Assembly: GCA_913776825.1 (NCBI GenBank)
Contig: CAJYPV010000004.1
Coordinates: 1 to 64,000 of the forward strand
Direction of reading: 5' to 3'
Length of the DNA: 64,000 nt
Source of the DNA: Burkholderiaceae bacterium
Lineage (GTDB): Bacteria > Pseudomonadota > Gammaproteobacteria > Burkholderiales > Burkholderiaceae_C
This document shows, one piece after another, positions 1-8,563 of this stretch. Under the pieces are notes generated by a model. That model did no database searches, was not told the DNA's origin, and was given only the letters and a program-made list of their open reading frames with translations. The position numbers and the translations under genes are program-made. How positions within the stretch are numbered: position 1 is the first letter of the stretch; every line of letters starts with the position of its first letter.

Positions 1-127
1 CTTGATGGCGCCGCTGGGCTACATCCCGCCGGCCGAGTTCGAGGTCAACTACCATCGACAACGCGCTGGTCAGGCCGCGACCGTCTGACTTAAACCAACG
101 GGCCTCCGCGATACCCGGGGCGCTTCA
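1..127 (+). mobile_element. Right end of an IS3-family insertion sequence
   Basis: The window opens inside an insertion sequence. A transposase tail (2-88) is followed at about 102-127 by a sequence whose reverse complement starts TGAAGCGCCCCGGG. That looks like the terminal inverted repeat of IS3-family elements, which typically begin TGA and are rich in CCCGGG. Only the right end is present, so the left end, the full transposase and any target duplication cannot be judged. The element lies directly upstream of a toxin-antitoxin pair, which suggests an accessory region. Confidence 0.65.
2..88 (+). CDS. IS3-family transposase (OrfB), C-terminal fragment
   Basis: Reading from base 2 gives 28 residues ending in TGA at 86-88. 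The stretch contains LGYIPPAEFE, the motif that closes many IS3-family OrfB (DDE integrase) proteins, followed by a short variable basic tail. The catalytic core lies outside the window. The call rests on this short motif plus the inverted repeat 14 bases after the stop. The fragment is cut by the window edge, so there is no sign either way of a disrupted gene. Confidence 0.6.
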   Translation: MMAPLGYIPPAEFEVNYHRQRAGQAATV

Positions 128-233
128 GCCTCCAGACTTGGGCTCCGGCATGGACCCTCGTCCTTCGCGTCTTTTTCACTTTCTTCGATTTTTTCTCTTT
201 GAGTGCTAGAGTGATTCGCTCAAGGAGATGCCC

Positions 234-908
234 ATGCGTCGTGACCGTCCACACCCCGCTTTGCAGGCCGCCGCAACGGCCCGATACCTGCCGATGTTGT
301 CGGATCCGCTGAACCCGCTGGCGGAACAGGTGGGCAAGGTCGTGGCCGCACGGATGCAGGACATGGCCGCGTCCGCGCCGAAAGGCGGCAAGAAGGCGGA
401 GCCCCCGATGGCCCCGCAAACGGCCCTGCAAGCCGAGATGGCGCTGCTGATTGCCGACGAACTGGAGCGAATGCTGTCGATGCAGACGGAGGAAGGAAGC
501 GCCATTCGCATGGCGCTCATTGCCAAGCTGGCGGCCTCCGAATTGGGCGGCGCGGTGGCGATGCCATCCATCTCGGAAGCGGCAGACACGATGCTCACCA
601 CGGCCGAAGCTGCGGTGAGGCTCGACGTCAGTCGACCTTATGTCTCGATGCTGTGCGATCAGGGCAAGCTGGGTGAAGTGGTCCTGACCGAGGGCGGCCA
701 CCGGCGCATTCGATCTTCGGCCGTCGAGGCGTACCGCACCGCTCGCACCCAGCTGCATGAACGCATGCCATCCCCACGCGAGGCCGCCGCAGAGGCCGCC
801 TTGTATGACGTTCCTGAAGGCCACTTCAAAAACGTGGCGAGGAAGACGTCGGCCCGGCCGCCCGGCAAATCGAGCGGGGTCAAGGCCGGCAGAAGGTCGG
901 GCAAGTGA
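234..908 (+). CDS. Excisionase-type HTH protein, probable antitoxin of the PIN toxin
   Basis: The product has about 224 residues. A MerR/excisionase-type helix-turn-helix lies at roughly 120-168 (TTAEAAVRLDVSRPYVS, then a GGHRRI wing), preceded by a helical N-terminal half and followed by a Lys/Arg-rich tail. ATG 234 is preferred over ATG 228 because AAGGAG (222-227) abuts 228 but sits six bases from 234. The stop overlaps the PIN gene start (GTGA), so the two are translationally coupled. In known HTH-PIN pairs the HTH partner neutralises the toxin and represses the operon; that role here is inferred from order and fold. A weak inverted repeat (TTGAG...CTCAA, 199-223) upstream could be its operator. 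Confidence 0.75.
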   Translation: MRRDRPHPALQAAATARYLPMLSDPLNPLAEQVGKVVAARMQDMAASAPKGGKKAEPPMAPQTALQAEMALLIADELERMLSMQTEEGSAIRMALIAKLAASELGGAVAMPSISEAADTMLTTAEAAVRLDVSRPYVSMLCDQGKLGEVVLTEGGHRRIRSSAVEAYRTARTQLHERMPSPREAAAEAALYDVPEGHFKNVARKTSARPPGKSSGVKAGRRSGK

Positions 909-1525
909 CGCTTCAGGACACGCTGGTCGTGTTGGACACGTGCGTAATGCTGAAGATGAGGCTCTCCGACGTGTTGATGGACTTGCGCGCAGAAAAGTTG
1001 TTCTCAGCCCATTGGACGGAAAGCATCGACGACGAATTCCTCCGCAACCTGTCAAAGGTTCATGGCATCGCGGCGGCCAGCGCACGACGGCGGCTCAACG
1101 CCATGAAGGCTCGATGTCCTGAATGGGAGGTCTTCATGGGTAGCGAGGACTTTCAGGCCGTCCCTTCCTCGGTCGATCCGAAAGACCGGCATGTGGCGGC
1201 AGCCGCATTGGCGTTGCGTCATGCGGCAGATCAAGACGCAGAGGAGGCCCCCGCCACCGACTATCAGGTCATCCTGTTGACAGAGAACATCAAGGACTTT
1301 GCCCCGTCCCACATGAGGCGGCTCGGCGTGCAAGTGCTTCAGCCCGGCGCGTTTCTGGACAAGAGTTACCAGGCAGCTCCTCAACAGACGAGCCGCGCTG
1401 TGATGCGGGCCGTCAGTGAATTGAGCAGACCGCCTTACTCACTGGCCGAACTCTTGGACGTCTTGAGGACGGAGGGCGCGAGAGCTCTGGTTGCCGGGAT
1501 GTCGCGCGAACTTGAGATCGAGTGA
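905..1525 (+). CDS. PIN-domain ribonuclease, probable toxin
   Basis: 206 residues. The PIN acidic positions are visible: D11 in VVLDTC, E44 in the SIDDEF segment, D94 in DPKDRHVAAA, and N128/D131 in TENIKDF. PIN toxins are Mg-dependent ribonucleases that cut tRNA, rRNA or mRNA; the target here cannot be read from sequence. Translation starts at GTG 905, overlapping the stop of the upstream HTH gene. The region after about residue 150 extends beyond a minimal PIN fold and carries no motif I recognise. Fold and pairing are well supported; toxicity is inferred from the family. Confidence 0.8.
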   Translation: MTLQDTLVVLDTCVMLKMRLSDVLMDLRAEKLFSAHWTESIDDEFLRNLSKVHGIAAASARRRLNAMKARCPEWEVFMGSEDFQAVPSSVDPKDRHVAAAALALRHAADQDAEEAPATDYQVILLTENIKDFAPSHMRRLGVQVLQPGAFLDKSYQAAPQQTSRAVMRAVSELSRPPYSLAELLDVLRTEGARALVAGMSRELEIE

Positions 1526-1671
1526 AGGGCGGCGTTGCCGATGCCAGTCCATCGGATGCCATCTGGAGCCAAGCACAAGGCGATCTCCTAGCTTCTCAGC
1601 CGTCCATCAGGCGCTTGTCGAGGCCTGGGAAGAACGCAGCAGCGCGGCGCTGGGTCGCCACTAGTTGGCAG

Positions 1672-2211
1672 TCATCGCAGAAGAACCTTGGCCACCATGA
1701 TTGCCGAATCATTTTCATAGGGGCGCTTAGCCAGAGCGGACACCTTCTCTCTGATGTCCTCGGGGGACCAGTAGATGAAGCCCTGAGCAGTCAAATGTGC
1801 GCGTACCTCAGCGGCCCTCCCTTGGTACACCTTACCCATCGCCAAGCCCAAAGAAATCGTCGTGGTCTCATCGGCCATGCCGCATTGGATGAGATCTTGA
1901 TGGAGGCGCTGAAACACGACATTTCGGTAATGGGCCGACGTAAAGAGCTTGTACCGGCCTTCCGGCTTGTGATGGCTCGCGCGAAGGTCCGCCAACTTCA
2001 CTCCAGGCGAATCTAGGTATGACTTCACCTCCATTGCAATGACGTGGTTCTCTTTGAAGTTCAAGGCGAGGACGTCAATTTCCGGACGGGGCATCGAGTG
2101 ATTCCCTATCGCCACCTTCTCAGCTTTCGTCACATTGACCTTGAATGAGCGGCGTGTCCAGTAGCCCTCAGCCTCCAGAAGCGTGCTGATCAGTCCCTCG
2201 AAGCTATCCAT
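1672..2211 (-). CDS. PD-(D/E)xK-type nuclease-like protein
   Basis: 179 residues from ATG 2211, which has GAAGGG about eight bases upstream; a TTG at 2229 would add six residues. The core PEID...(14)...EVK (D46, E61, K63) matches the catalytic signature of PD-(D/E)xK nucleases: hydrophobic strand, acidic residue, then ExK. The strand-rich context (IDVLALNF, HVIAMEVKSYL) agrees. The protein is small and has no recognisable target-recognition domain, so it could be a restriction-like nuclease, a repair nuclease or an anti-phage effector. G+C is visibly lower than in its neighbours and it sits in the IS/TA patch, both signs of transfer. Specific function unknown. Confidence 0.65.
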   Translation of the reverse strand: MDSFEGLISTLLEAEGYWTRRSFKVNVTKAEKVAIGNHSMPRPEIDVLALNFKENHVIAMEVKSYLDSPGVKLADLRASHHKPEGRYKLFTSAHYRNVVFQRLHQDLIQCGMADETTTISLGLAMGKVYQGRAAEVRAHLTAQGFIYWSPEDIREKVSALAKRPYENDSAIMVAKVLLR

Positions 2212-2296
2212 TCGACTTGCCCTTCCCAAGTAGCCCAGCAGTGGCAGCTACCGAGTTTCAACTCAACCGCCTCTTCGGCAACCTTGAAACAGCCCA

Positions 2297-5293
2297 TCAC
2301 CCACACTGCCCCACGAACCCACACGCGGTGCAGAACTCACACCCATCCCGCTGAATCAAGGTCGAGTTCCCACATTCCGGGCATTTCTTTCCCGCCATGG
2401 CCGGCACCCCGGCCGCCATCGACGCGGCGCGGCTGGCTGAAGCGCCCGCCGGCGCCTCCTGCAGCAGGCCCATGTCCACCAGCGGATAGCCCTGCTCGTC
2501 CAGCACACCCAACATCGCATAGCGGTGAATCACCAGCCGCGCGACGTACGCCACGGTCGACGGCCACACCTGCTGCCGGCGCTCGCCCGACAAGCTGGGC
2601 ACCGGCGCCATGAAATGACCCAGCGGTTCGCCGACGTTCAGCAGCTTGCGCAGCTTCATGCCGATCCAGCCGGGATCCAGCACCCGCATGTCCAGTGACA
2701 GCAGCCGCGCCAGGCCATCCAGCGCCTTCGGGTAATTGCCCGAGAAGCCCATCGCGCAGGGCCGCGTGACCGCGCCGCCGTCGGGCGTCGGCAGGCTCAC
2801 TTCTTTCAGGGTGAGGGTGAACAGCTCGCCGGTGGCCGGGTTGTCCACATCCACCGCCCAGGCCAGCGTGCCGGCCGTGCCGGTGCGCGGCTCCTCGCGG
2901 GAGAACATCGCATCCAGCACAGGCGTCGGCCCACCCTCCTGCAAGGCGCCCAGTTGCTCGCAACGCCAGCGGATCACCGCGGCCGTCGCCGCCACGACGC
3001 CCGGGAACAAGCGCGGCTCGCCCAGCGGCGGCATCGGCATCTGGAAGGCGCGCTCTTCCGCCACCGTGGCCAGCGCGTCCAGCTTCAGCCGCAGCCAGGC
3101 GGCATCGTTGGTGCGCAAATCCATCGACAGCGTCTTCGCCATCGCCGACAGCCCGCGCGGCTGCTCCGCCCCATTCACCCAGACCTCGAAGGGCAGCGTG
3201 CGGCCGAACAGGCCGGCGTCCGGGCCCTCCGCCGGCAGCTCGCCGACGAACAGCGCGAAATCCCCATGCGGATGGCGAATCATGGTCGACCACGCCGGAT
3301 TGCCGCCCGGCAGCTCCGGCCGGCTGGGCCAGCGCAGCGACGCCAGCACCGGCTTGGGCAGGCGCTCCACCCGCAGCCGCTGATTGGGTCCGATCTCCGG
3401 CTTCAGCGGCTCCGGCTGCGCCACCGGCTCCACGCTCAGCACCGCGCCCAGCACGCTGTTGGGCCGATAGGTCGCCAGGCCCTTCAGGCCGCTCTTCCAG
3501 GCCAGCGTGTAGAGATCCTGAAAGTCCGGATACGGATAGTCGGCCGGCACATTGACCGTCTTGGAAATCGAGGTGTCGATGTAGGGCGCCACCGCCGCCA
3601 CCATCGCCTCATGATCTGCCGCCTGCAGCTCCAGTGCGGTGACGAAGGCCTCGCTCAGCGGTGCTTCCGCGCCATGCAGATGACGGAACAGCCGCCAGGC
3701 ATGGTCCTCCACCGCGTATTCCTTGAAGCTGTTGTCCGGCATGCGCTTCTTGCGGGTGTAGCGCCAGGAGAACGCCGGCTCGATGCCGTTGCTCGCGTTG
3801 TCGGCGAAGGCCAGGCTGATGGTGCCGGTGGGCGCGATCGACAGCAGATGCGAATTCCGCAGCCCCTGCGACCGGATCTTGTCCTTCAGCCACGGCGGCA
3901 GACGCGACGCAAAACTGCCGCCCGACAAATACAGGTCCGCATTGAAGAGCGGGAAGGCGCCGCGCTCCAGCGCCAGGTTGGCGCTGGCCTCGTAGGCGGC
4001 ATCGCGCATCACCTCGCTGATGCGTCGGGCGGTGGCGCGGGCCGGCTCGCTGTCGTATCGTTGGCCCAGCATCACCAGCGCATCCCCCAGGCCGGTGAAG
4101 CCCAGCCCCACCCGCCGCTTGTTCGAGGCCTCGCGCGCCTGCGCGGGCAGCGGCCACAGCGTGACGTCCAGGACGTTGTCCAGCATCCGCGTCGCGACCT
4201 GGCAGACCTCGGTGAAAGCGGACTCATCGAAGCGCGCCTGCGGCGTGAACGGATCGCGCACGAAATGCGTCAGGTCGACCGACCCCAGGCAGCAGCAGCC
4301 ATAGGCCGGCAGCGGCTGCTCGGCGCAGGGATTGGTGGCGCTGATGGTCTCGCAGTAATGCAGGTTGTTGTCCGCATTGATGCGGTCCAGGAACAGCACG
4401 CCGGGCTCGGCATGGTCGTAGGTGGAGCGCATCACCTGGTCCCACAGCTTGCGCGCGCGCAGCCGGCGGTAGACCCACAGGCCATCCGCCCGCTGCGTGG
4501 CGCCCGCGGCCCGCAGCTTGGCACCGGGCGCGGCGCGGTGGACCAGCTCGATCTCCGCATCCGCCTCCACTGCCTGCATGAAGGCATCGGTGACCGCGAC
4601 CGAGATGTTGAAGTTGCGCAAGTCCCCCTGATCCTTCGCGTGGATGAATTCTTCGATGTCGGGGTGGTCACAGCGCAGCACCCCCATCTGGGCGCCGCGG
4701 CGCGAGCCGGCCGACTCCACCGTCTCGCAACTGCGGTCGAAGACCCGCATGTAGCTGATGGGCCCGGAGGCGCTGGACTGGGTCGACTTCACCGCCGCGC
4801 CGCGAGGCCGGATGCGCGAGAAGTCATAGCCGACGCCGCCGCCGCGCCGCATCGTCTCGGCGGCCTCGGTCAAGGCGGTGTAGATGCCCGGCACACCGTC
4901 CTCTTCTTCCGCGATTGCGTCGCCCACCGGCTGCACGAAGCAATTGATCAGAGTGGCCGACAACTCGGTGCCGGCGGCAGACGCGATCCGGCCGGCCGGC
5001 ACGAAGCCGCGGCGTTGCGCTTCCAGGAAGCGGGCTTCCCAATCGTCGCGGTGTTCCGGGGATTCGGCTTGCGCCAACGCACGGGCGACACGGCGGCGCA
5101 CATCGTCCAGCGTGCGCTCACCGCCCTTTGCGTATTTCTCGAGCAGCACTTCCGCGCTGATCTCCTGCGGCGGCAACGGACCGATGGCCCCGCCGGCACG
5201 CGGGCCGATCGCGGCGGACAAGCCCTCCGCGCCAGAGGGCGAAGAGGACGGCAAAGAGGGCGTGGACGACGAGGGCACAGAGGACGCGCTCAT
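2297..5293 (-). CDS. nrdJ: Adenosylcobalamin-dependent (class II) ribonucleotide reductase
   Basis: About 998 residues. Reduces ribonucleotides to deoxyribonucleotides with a B12-generated thiyl radical, without oxygen or a small subunit. Seen: the finger-loop motif NPCAEQPL (Asn-x-Cys-x-Glu) in the barrel, the N-terminal redox cysteine in LINCFVQP, an APTGTISL substrate loop, and a C-terminal Cys cluster (CPEC...CEFCTAC...C) typical of class II enzymes. Between the core and the Cys tail are two similar blocks (around [24 protein letters not shown] and [22 protein letters not shown]), which look like a duplicated TSCPD-type module. The ATG at 5293 is chosen because GGAG lies seven bases upstream; in-frame starts at 5332 and 5347 lack a ribosome site. 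No cobalamin riboswitch was recognised upstream. Confidence 0.95.
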   Translation of the reverse strand: MSASSVPSSSTPSLPSSSPSGAEGLSAAIGPRAGGAIGPLPPQEISAEVLLEKYAKGGERTLDDVRRRVARALAQAESPEHRDDWEARFLEAQRRGFVPAGRIASAAGTELSATLINCFVQPVGDAIAEEEDGVPGIYTALTEAAETMRRGGGVGYDFSRIRPRGAAVKSTQSSASGPISYMRVFDRSCETVESAGSRRGAQMGVLRCDHPDIEEFIHAKDQGDLRNFNISVAVTDAFMQAVEADAEIELVHRAAPGAKLRAAGATQRADGLWVYRRLRARKLWDQVMRSTYDHAEPGVLFLDRINADNNLHYCETISATNPCAEQPLPAYGCCCLGSVDLTHFVRDPFTPQARFDESAFTEVCQVATRMLDNVLDVTLWPLPAQAREASNKRRVGLGFTGLGDALVMLGQRYDSEPARATARRISEVMRDAAYEASANLALERGAFPLFNADLYLSGGSFASRLPPWLKDKIRSQGLRNSHLLSIAPTGTISLAFADNASNGIEPAFSWRYTRKKRMPDNSFKEYAVEDHAWRLFRHLHGAEAPLSEAFVTALELQAADHEAMVAAVAPYIDTSISKTVNVPADYPYPDFQDLYTLAWKSGLKGLATYRPNSVLGAVLSVEPVAQPEPLKPEIGPNQRLRVERLPKPVLASLRWPSRPELPGGNPAWSTMIRHPHGDFALFVGELPAEGPDAGLFGRTLPFEVWVNGAEQPRGLSAMAKTLSMDLRTNDAAWLRLKLDALATVAEERAFQMPMPPLGEPRLFPGVVAATAAVIRWRCEQLGALQEGGPTPVLDAMFSREEPRTGTAGTLAWAVDVDNPATGELFTLTLKEVSLPTPDGGAVTRPCAMGFSGNYPKALDGLARLLSLDMRVLDPGWIGMKLRKLLNVGEPLGHFMAPVPSLSGERRQQVWPSTVAYVARLVIHRYAMLGVLDEQGYPLVDMGLLQEAPAGASASRAASMAAGVPAMAGKKCPECGNSTLIQRDGCEFCTACGFVGQCG

Positions 5294-5488
5294 GGACAGA
5301 CTCCGCTGAAGAACCGCTGGGGATCGGTCCATCCTAGCGCCGCCCACCCGACGGCTGATCGCTCGTCACCCCCTTCGGTGGCCGGTTTTTGATCTGGTAA
5401 GCAAGCTGCAACTTCTGTCTCGATACGGTGTACTCCACTGGCAAGCCCCAATGGGATCGCCACAATCAGGCAACTATTCTTGACGTCC

Positions 5489-6148
5489 ATGAACCCCGAC
5501 AAGGTCTTGCGTTCCAGCCCCGGCACCCTGGGCGACCTGGAACTTGAATGCGCCGACACGCGCCGCCTGATCCAGGACGGCCAGCTCGACGTCGCCCGCC
5601 ATCGTCTGGACGCGCTGCAGCATGCCCATGGGGAAGCCCACGCGCCGCTGCAGGAGCTGCTCAGCGTGCTCGCGGAGGCGCATGACGACTGGCCGAAGGC
5701 GCTGCATCACTACAAGCGCTTCCATGCGCTGGCGATGCAGGCGGGGACCTCGCCCCTGGCGTCGCGGGATCAGCTGCTGGCCAAGCTCACCGAACATCAG
5801 CAGACGCCGGACATGGCCTGGTGCCTGGTCGCCCTGAGCGCCGCCAAGGCGCCGGCCGGCGCGCTGCCGCAGATGCTGCGTCAGCAATGCCGCGCGCAGG
5901 ACGTGCTGGCGCTGGGCAAGGGCGAGGCGATGCTGATGCTGCTGCATGACGTCGACCTGCCCACCGGCCGCAAGGTGTGCGAGCGCATTCGCACCGTGTG
6001 GTTCCAGCAGCATCTGGGCGCGGGCCCGGTCAGCATGGGCCTGACCGCCTGGCGCGGCCCGGGCGACAACGCCAATGCCTTCCTGCTGCGCGCCGAGGGC
6101 GCACTGGAACGCAGCCAGCGCGAAGGCGGCCCGCTGCGCACCGGCTGA
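5489..6148 (+). CDS. Protein with degenerate, truncated GGDEF-like C-terminus
   Basis: About 219 residues. The N-terminal 120 are helical and TPR-like (repeated Ala/Leu helices such as LDVARHRLDALQHAHGEA and WPKALHHYKRFHALAM). The last 80 residues resemble only the second half of a GGDEF domain: GKGEAMLMLLHDVDLPTGRKVCERIR, then GPVSMGLTAWRGPGDNANAFLLRAEGALERSQREGG, matching the SIGVA and ADxALYxAKxxGR blocks. The GGDEF loop itself is replaced (LGKGEAMLM) and the first half of the domain is missing. Cyclase activity is therefore not expected; a binding or scaffold role is possible. No clear ribosome site precedes the ATG. A TTG at 5480 would add three residues. Confidence 0.55.
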   Translation: MNPDKVLRSSPGTLGDLELECADTRRLIQDGQLDVARHRLDALQHAHGEAHAPLQELLSVLAEAHDDWPKALHHYKRFHALAMQAGTSPLASRDQLLAKLTEHQQTPDMAWCLVALSAAKAPAGALPQMLRQQCRAQDVLALGKGEAMLMLLHDVDLPTGRKVCERIRTVWFQQHLGAGPVSMGLTAWRGPGDNANAFLLRAEGALERSQREGGPLRTG

Positions 6149-6274
6149 CCGCTTCGGTCAGGACCGATCCGACGCCGGTCGGGCGATGAGGCCCTCATCA
6201 CCGCGCATGACCGGCGCTGCCGTTCTCCCCTTCCCTGTCGCCCGCTGGCTGCGGGCGTCCAGTCGTCCCGTGGC

Positions 6275-7084
6275 TCAGAACGGATTGAAGGTCTTCTCGC
6301 GCCGATAGTGGATGTAGCCGACGCTCGCGCCCGCGCGCAGCCCCACGCCCAGCCGGATCGGCGCCAGCGTGATGCCCTCGGCGCGCTGGTAGTTGACCCC
6401 GGCGCCGCCGACGTAATAGAGGCTGCCGTCGACGCCCGGAAAGCGTCGATAGATCGCCGCCGGCTTCGGCAGCTTGTAGACCAGGGTGAACACCTTGGAA
6501 GCGTTGGCCCCCAGATCGAACCCCACCGACGGCCCCGCCCAGAACACCGGCGCCGTGCCGCCGTGCTTCATCACCAGACTGCCTTCGCCATAGCGCAAGC
6601 CGACCGTGATGGCCGCGCCGGCCTCCTGGCCCTTGATGTAGGCATTGGGCCGGCCCTGGTCCTTGAACGCCTTCTCGATCACCTTGGCCAAGCCTTCGGT
6701 GGTCTCGCCGAAGAATTCGGTCGCGGCATGCAGGACCGAATCCTGGTCGTAGGTGTCCTCGTCGTCCTTCGACTCTTTGGGATCCTTGGGGTCCTGCGCC
6801 CACGAGGCCACCGGCGCGCCCAGACCGACCGGCAGCAGCCAGCCGGCAGCGGCCAGGCGTCCGAATTGACCGAGCGCCACGCGGCGAGCGGGCGGTTGGC
6901 CAAGTCCCTCCAAGGACGCATCGACCTCGTGATCGCTGGAACGGGCGAATCCGCGCCGCTGAATCGGGTCCGCGCTGGCGACCGGCTCGTCCGATCGGTC
7001 CGATCGGTCCGATTGGTCCGATTGGTCCGCCTGGACGATTGCTGCTTGCGACCGGCCCGAATGGCCGTCTCGGTTCATGCTCAT
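6275..7084 (-). CDS. DUF1134-family exported protein
   Basis: 269 residues from ATG 7084 (AAAGGA five bases upstream). After a low-complexity charged N-terminus built from 9-bp repeats (DQSDQSDRSDRSD) comes a hydrophobic stretch ending ASWAQ, which looks like a late signal segment. The C-terminal 160 residues (DTYDQDSVLHAATEFFG through GASVGYIHYRREKTFNPF) match the DUF1134 pattern: Gly-rich beta strands including AGAAITVGLRYGEG and FWAGPSVGFDLG. Family function is unknown; the fold recalls SYLF/YSC84-like lipid-associated domains. The long pre-signal extension is unusual and might mean translation really starts further in, although the ribosome site favours this ATG. Confidence 0.75.
   Translation of the reverse strand: MSMNRDGHSGRSQAAIVQADQSDQSDRSDRSDEPVASADPIQRRGFARSSDHEVDASLEGLGQPPARRVALGQFGRLAAAGWLLPVGLGAPVASWAQDPKDPKESKDDEDTYDQDSVLHAATEFFGETTEGLAKVIEKAFKDQGRPNAYIKGQEAGAAITVGLRYGEGSLVMKHGGTAPVFWAGPSVGFDLGANASKVFTLVYKLPKPAAIYRRFPGVDGSLYYVGGAGVNYQRAEGITLAPIRLGVGLRAGASVGYIHYRREKTFNPF
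6991..7035. repeat. 9-bp tandem repeat, about 5 copies, in the DUF1134 gene
   Basis: Five consecutive near-identical 9-mers (CCGATCGGT twice, CCGATTGGT twice, then a diverged copy) lie in frame and encode the Asp/Gln/Ser/Arg-rich N-terminus. The same 9-bp periodicity recurs at several other gene ends in this window. Confidence 0.9.
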
Positions 7085-7377
7085 CGTGTTCCTTTCCGGA
7101 TCGAATGCCGGCGGCGGCGGGGATCGTCGCCCGGCTGCTGGCTGGACGACCGCGTCGTCGACGGCGTGGGCGACACGCCCGATGCTACGCCCGGGCCGTG
7201 ATAAACGGCGCGCCGTGCGATGCGCGGTCCCGATACACTGCGCAGACGCCGTCGACCGGGCGATCGATCTCCGGCGCGACCATAGACCGGCCACCACAGG
7301 CTGGCGGGAGGCGTCTTCGCCCGTCTTCGCCCGAAGCGGGCTTGACTGTGGATGGAGTGTGTCAAGGAGGACATGCA

Positions 7378-7803
7378 GTGAGTGATCTGCCCCGTCTGGC
7401 GCGAGCGCTGGAATATCTGGACATGGCGTCCGCCCTGTACCTGGCCGGTGGCGCGGATCATTCCGCGCAATTGCTGGCCGCCGCCGGCGAACGCCTGCTG
7501 GGCGATCTGGCGCGGCTGATCCAGTCCCCGGAGCACGGCCCGGAAGTCCAGCAGCTGCTGGCCCGTGTGGCGCAACACCATCCGAATCCGCCGGTGCCGG
7601 ACGTGCCCAGCCACGCCCAGTCCAAACAGTTGCAAGCCATGCTGTCGCGCCAGGATTCGCCCGAATCCACCGCGCTGCGCCAGGCGACCTCCGCCCTGCT
7701 GCGCGCCTCCTGGTATCTGCTCGAAACCATGGGCCTGGAACCGCTGGCGCCGTCGCGTCTCCACCAGGCCATCGAAAAAAGCACCATCTACGCAGAGTTG
7801 TAA
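7378..7803 (+). CDS. Conserved-looking hypothetical protein, helical
   Basis: 141 residues from GTG 7378, which has a strong AAGGAGG seven bases upstream; the ATG at 7372 reads into a stop after one codon, so the GTG is secure. The protein is predominantly helical (LARALEYLDMASALYLAGGADHSAQLLAAAGERLLGDLARL; later LRQATSALLRASWYLLETMGLEPLAPSRLHQAIEKSTIYAEL). It has no signal peptide and no motif I recognise. It is a single gene, divergent from the DUF1134 gene across about 290 bp, and is followed by a palindromic GC-rich intergenic region. Confidence 0.65.
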   Translation: MSDLPRLARALEYLDMASALYLAGGADHSAQLLAAAGERLLGDLARLIQSPEHGPEVQQLLARVAQHHPNPPVPDVPSHAQSKQLQAMLSRQDSPESTALRQATSALLRASWYLLETMGLEPLAPSRLHQAIEKSTIYAEL

Positions 7804-7806
7804 CGG

Positions 7807-7842
7807 TCCCCCCCTACGCGCTGCGCGCGCCCCCCAGGGGGC
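7807..7842. repeat. GC-rich palindromic intergenic repeat
   Basis: A C-run, a CGCGCTGCGCGCG core and a CCCCCAGGGGGC palindrome follow directly after a stop codon. Sequences of this C-run/CGCG/CCCCCAGGGGG pattern are familiar as dispersed intergenic repeats in Burkholderiales genomes. It could fold and help end transcription, but no T-run follows. Confidence 0.45.
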
Positions 7843-8054
7843 AGCAGGAGCCCGGCAAAGCCGGATCTCCGTGCTCTGCTGGACTTGTCGGCCGGGGCCT
7901 CCTGTTTGGGCGAGTGGGCGGGGTGCTGCGGTGGACGCTGCGGGCGGTGTTTTGGCGCGGAAGCGGGGGATTTGTGGGGGCGTGCTGCCGTTTGGCGGCT
8001 GGCGGCGGTATCGTCAGGACGCCGAACGGATCGGCATGACGCAAGGAAGCTGTG

Positions 8055-8435
8055 ATGAAGACGGATACCGGACACGATGAGCGCCGCCACTTCTCCCGCA
8101 TCGCCTTCGCAGGGCAAGCCCAACTGGTGACCGTCGATGCGCGCGTCGCCGTGCAGGTGCTGGACCTCTCCCTCAAAGGCGCCCTGCTGCTGCTGCCCGC
8201 CCAGCACACGATCGAGGCCGGCGCCCTCTGCCTGCTTGACCTGCCGCTCCAGCCCCACGACGGCCGCATCACCATGGCCGCCCAGATCGCGCACGTCCAC
8301 GACCACCGCGCCGGACTGCTCTGCCTCGGAATCGACATCGAAAGCATCACCCACCTGCGACGCATGATCGAACTCAACCTCGGCGACCCCTCGCTCGCCG
8401 AACGCGATCTCAAGGCACTCGCCGCACCCGCTTGA
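8055..8435 (+). CDS. PilZ-domain c-di-GMP-binding protein
   Basis: 126 residues from ATG 8055 (AAGGAAG about six bases upstream; an in-frame GTG at 8052 is less well placed). It is essentially a lone PilZ domain. The arginine motif RRHFSR lies near residue 10, and DLSLKGALL, fitting (D/N)xSxxG, about 25-30 residues later, followed by beta strands of the barrel. Both ligand-contacting motifs are intact, so c-di-GMP binding is expected. Single-domain PilZ proteins act as adaptors for motility, exopolysaccharide or pili; no neighbour reveals the partner. Other c-di-GMP-type genes in the window lie at 5.5 and 26.2 kb. Confidence 0.9.
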   Translation: MKTDTGHDERRHFSRIAFAGQAQLVTVDARVAVQVLDLSLKGALLLLPAQHTIEAGALCLLDLPLQPHDGRITMAAQIAHVHDHRAGLLCLGIDIESITHLRRMIELNLGDPSLAERDLKALAAPA

Positions 8436-8523
8436 GAGCCTGATCGTCGCCCCACTCGGGCCGCACGACGTCAGTCAGATTCCCCTCCCGCTCCGATTCG
8501 CCAAGCCAAGTCGCTGGTCCAGC

Positions 8524-8545
8524 CTGAGCGCCATCGCGCGCTCAG
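8524..8545. terminator. Possible bidirectional hairpin between convergent genes
   Basis: A perfect 8-bp stem CTGAGCGC/GCGCTCAG with a 6-base loop lies between the convergent PilZ and MocR genes. No T-tract follows on either strand, so intrinsic termination is only a possibility. Confidence 0.35.
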
Positions 8546-8563
8546 CCGCTGCGGTGCCCATCG

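Noticed and set aside
2954..5392. Long plus-strand open frame of about 812 codons opposite nrdJ
   Set aside because: Arg/His/Gln-rich translation typical of the antisense of a high-G+C gene; nrdJ on the other strand has family motifs throughout.
5294..5488. Cobalamin riboswitch upstream of nrdJ
   Set aside because: No B12-box or long conserved helix pattern could be identified by eye in the short upstream region.
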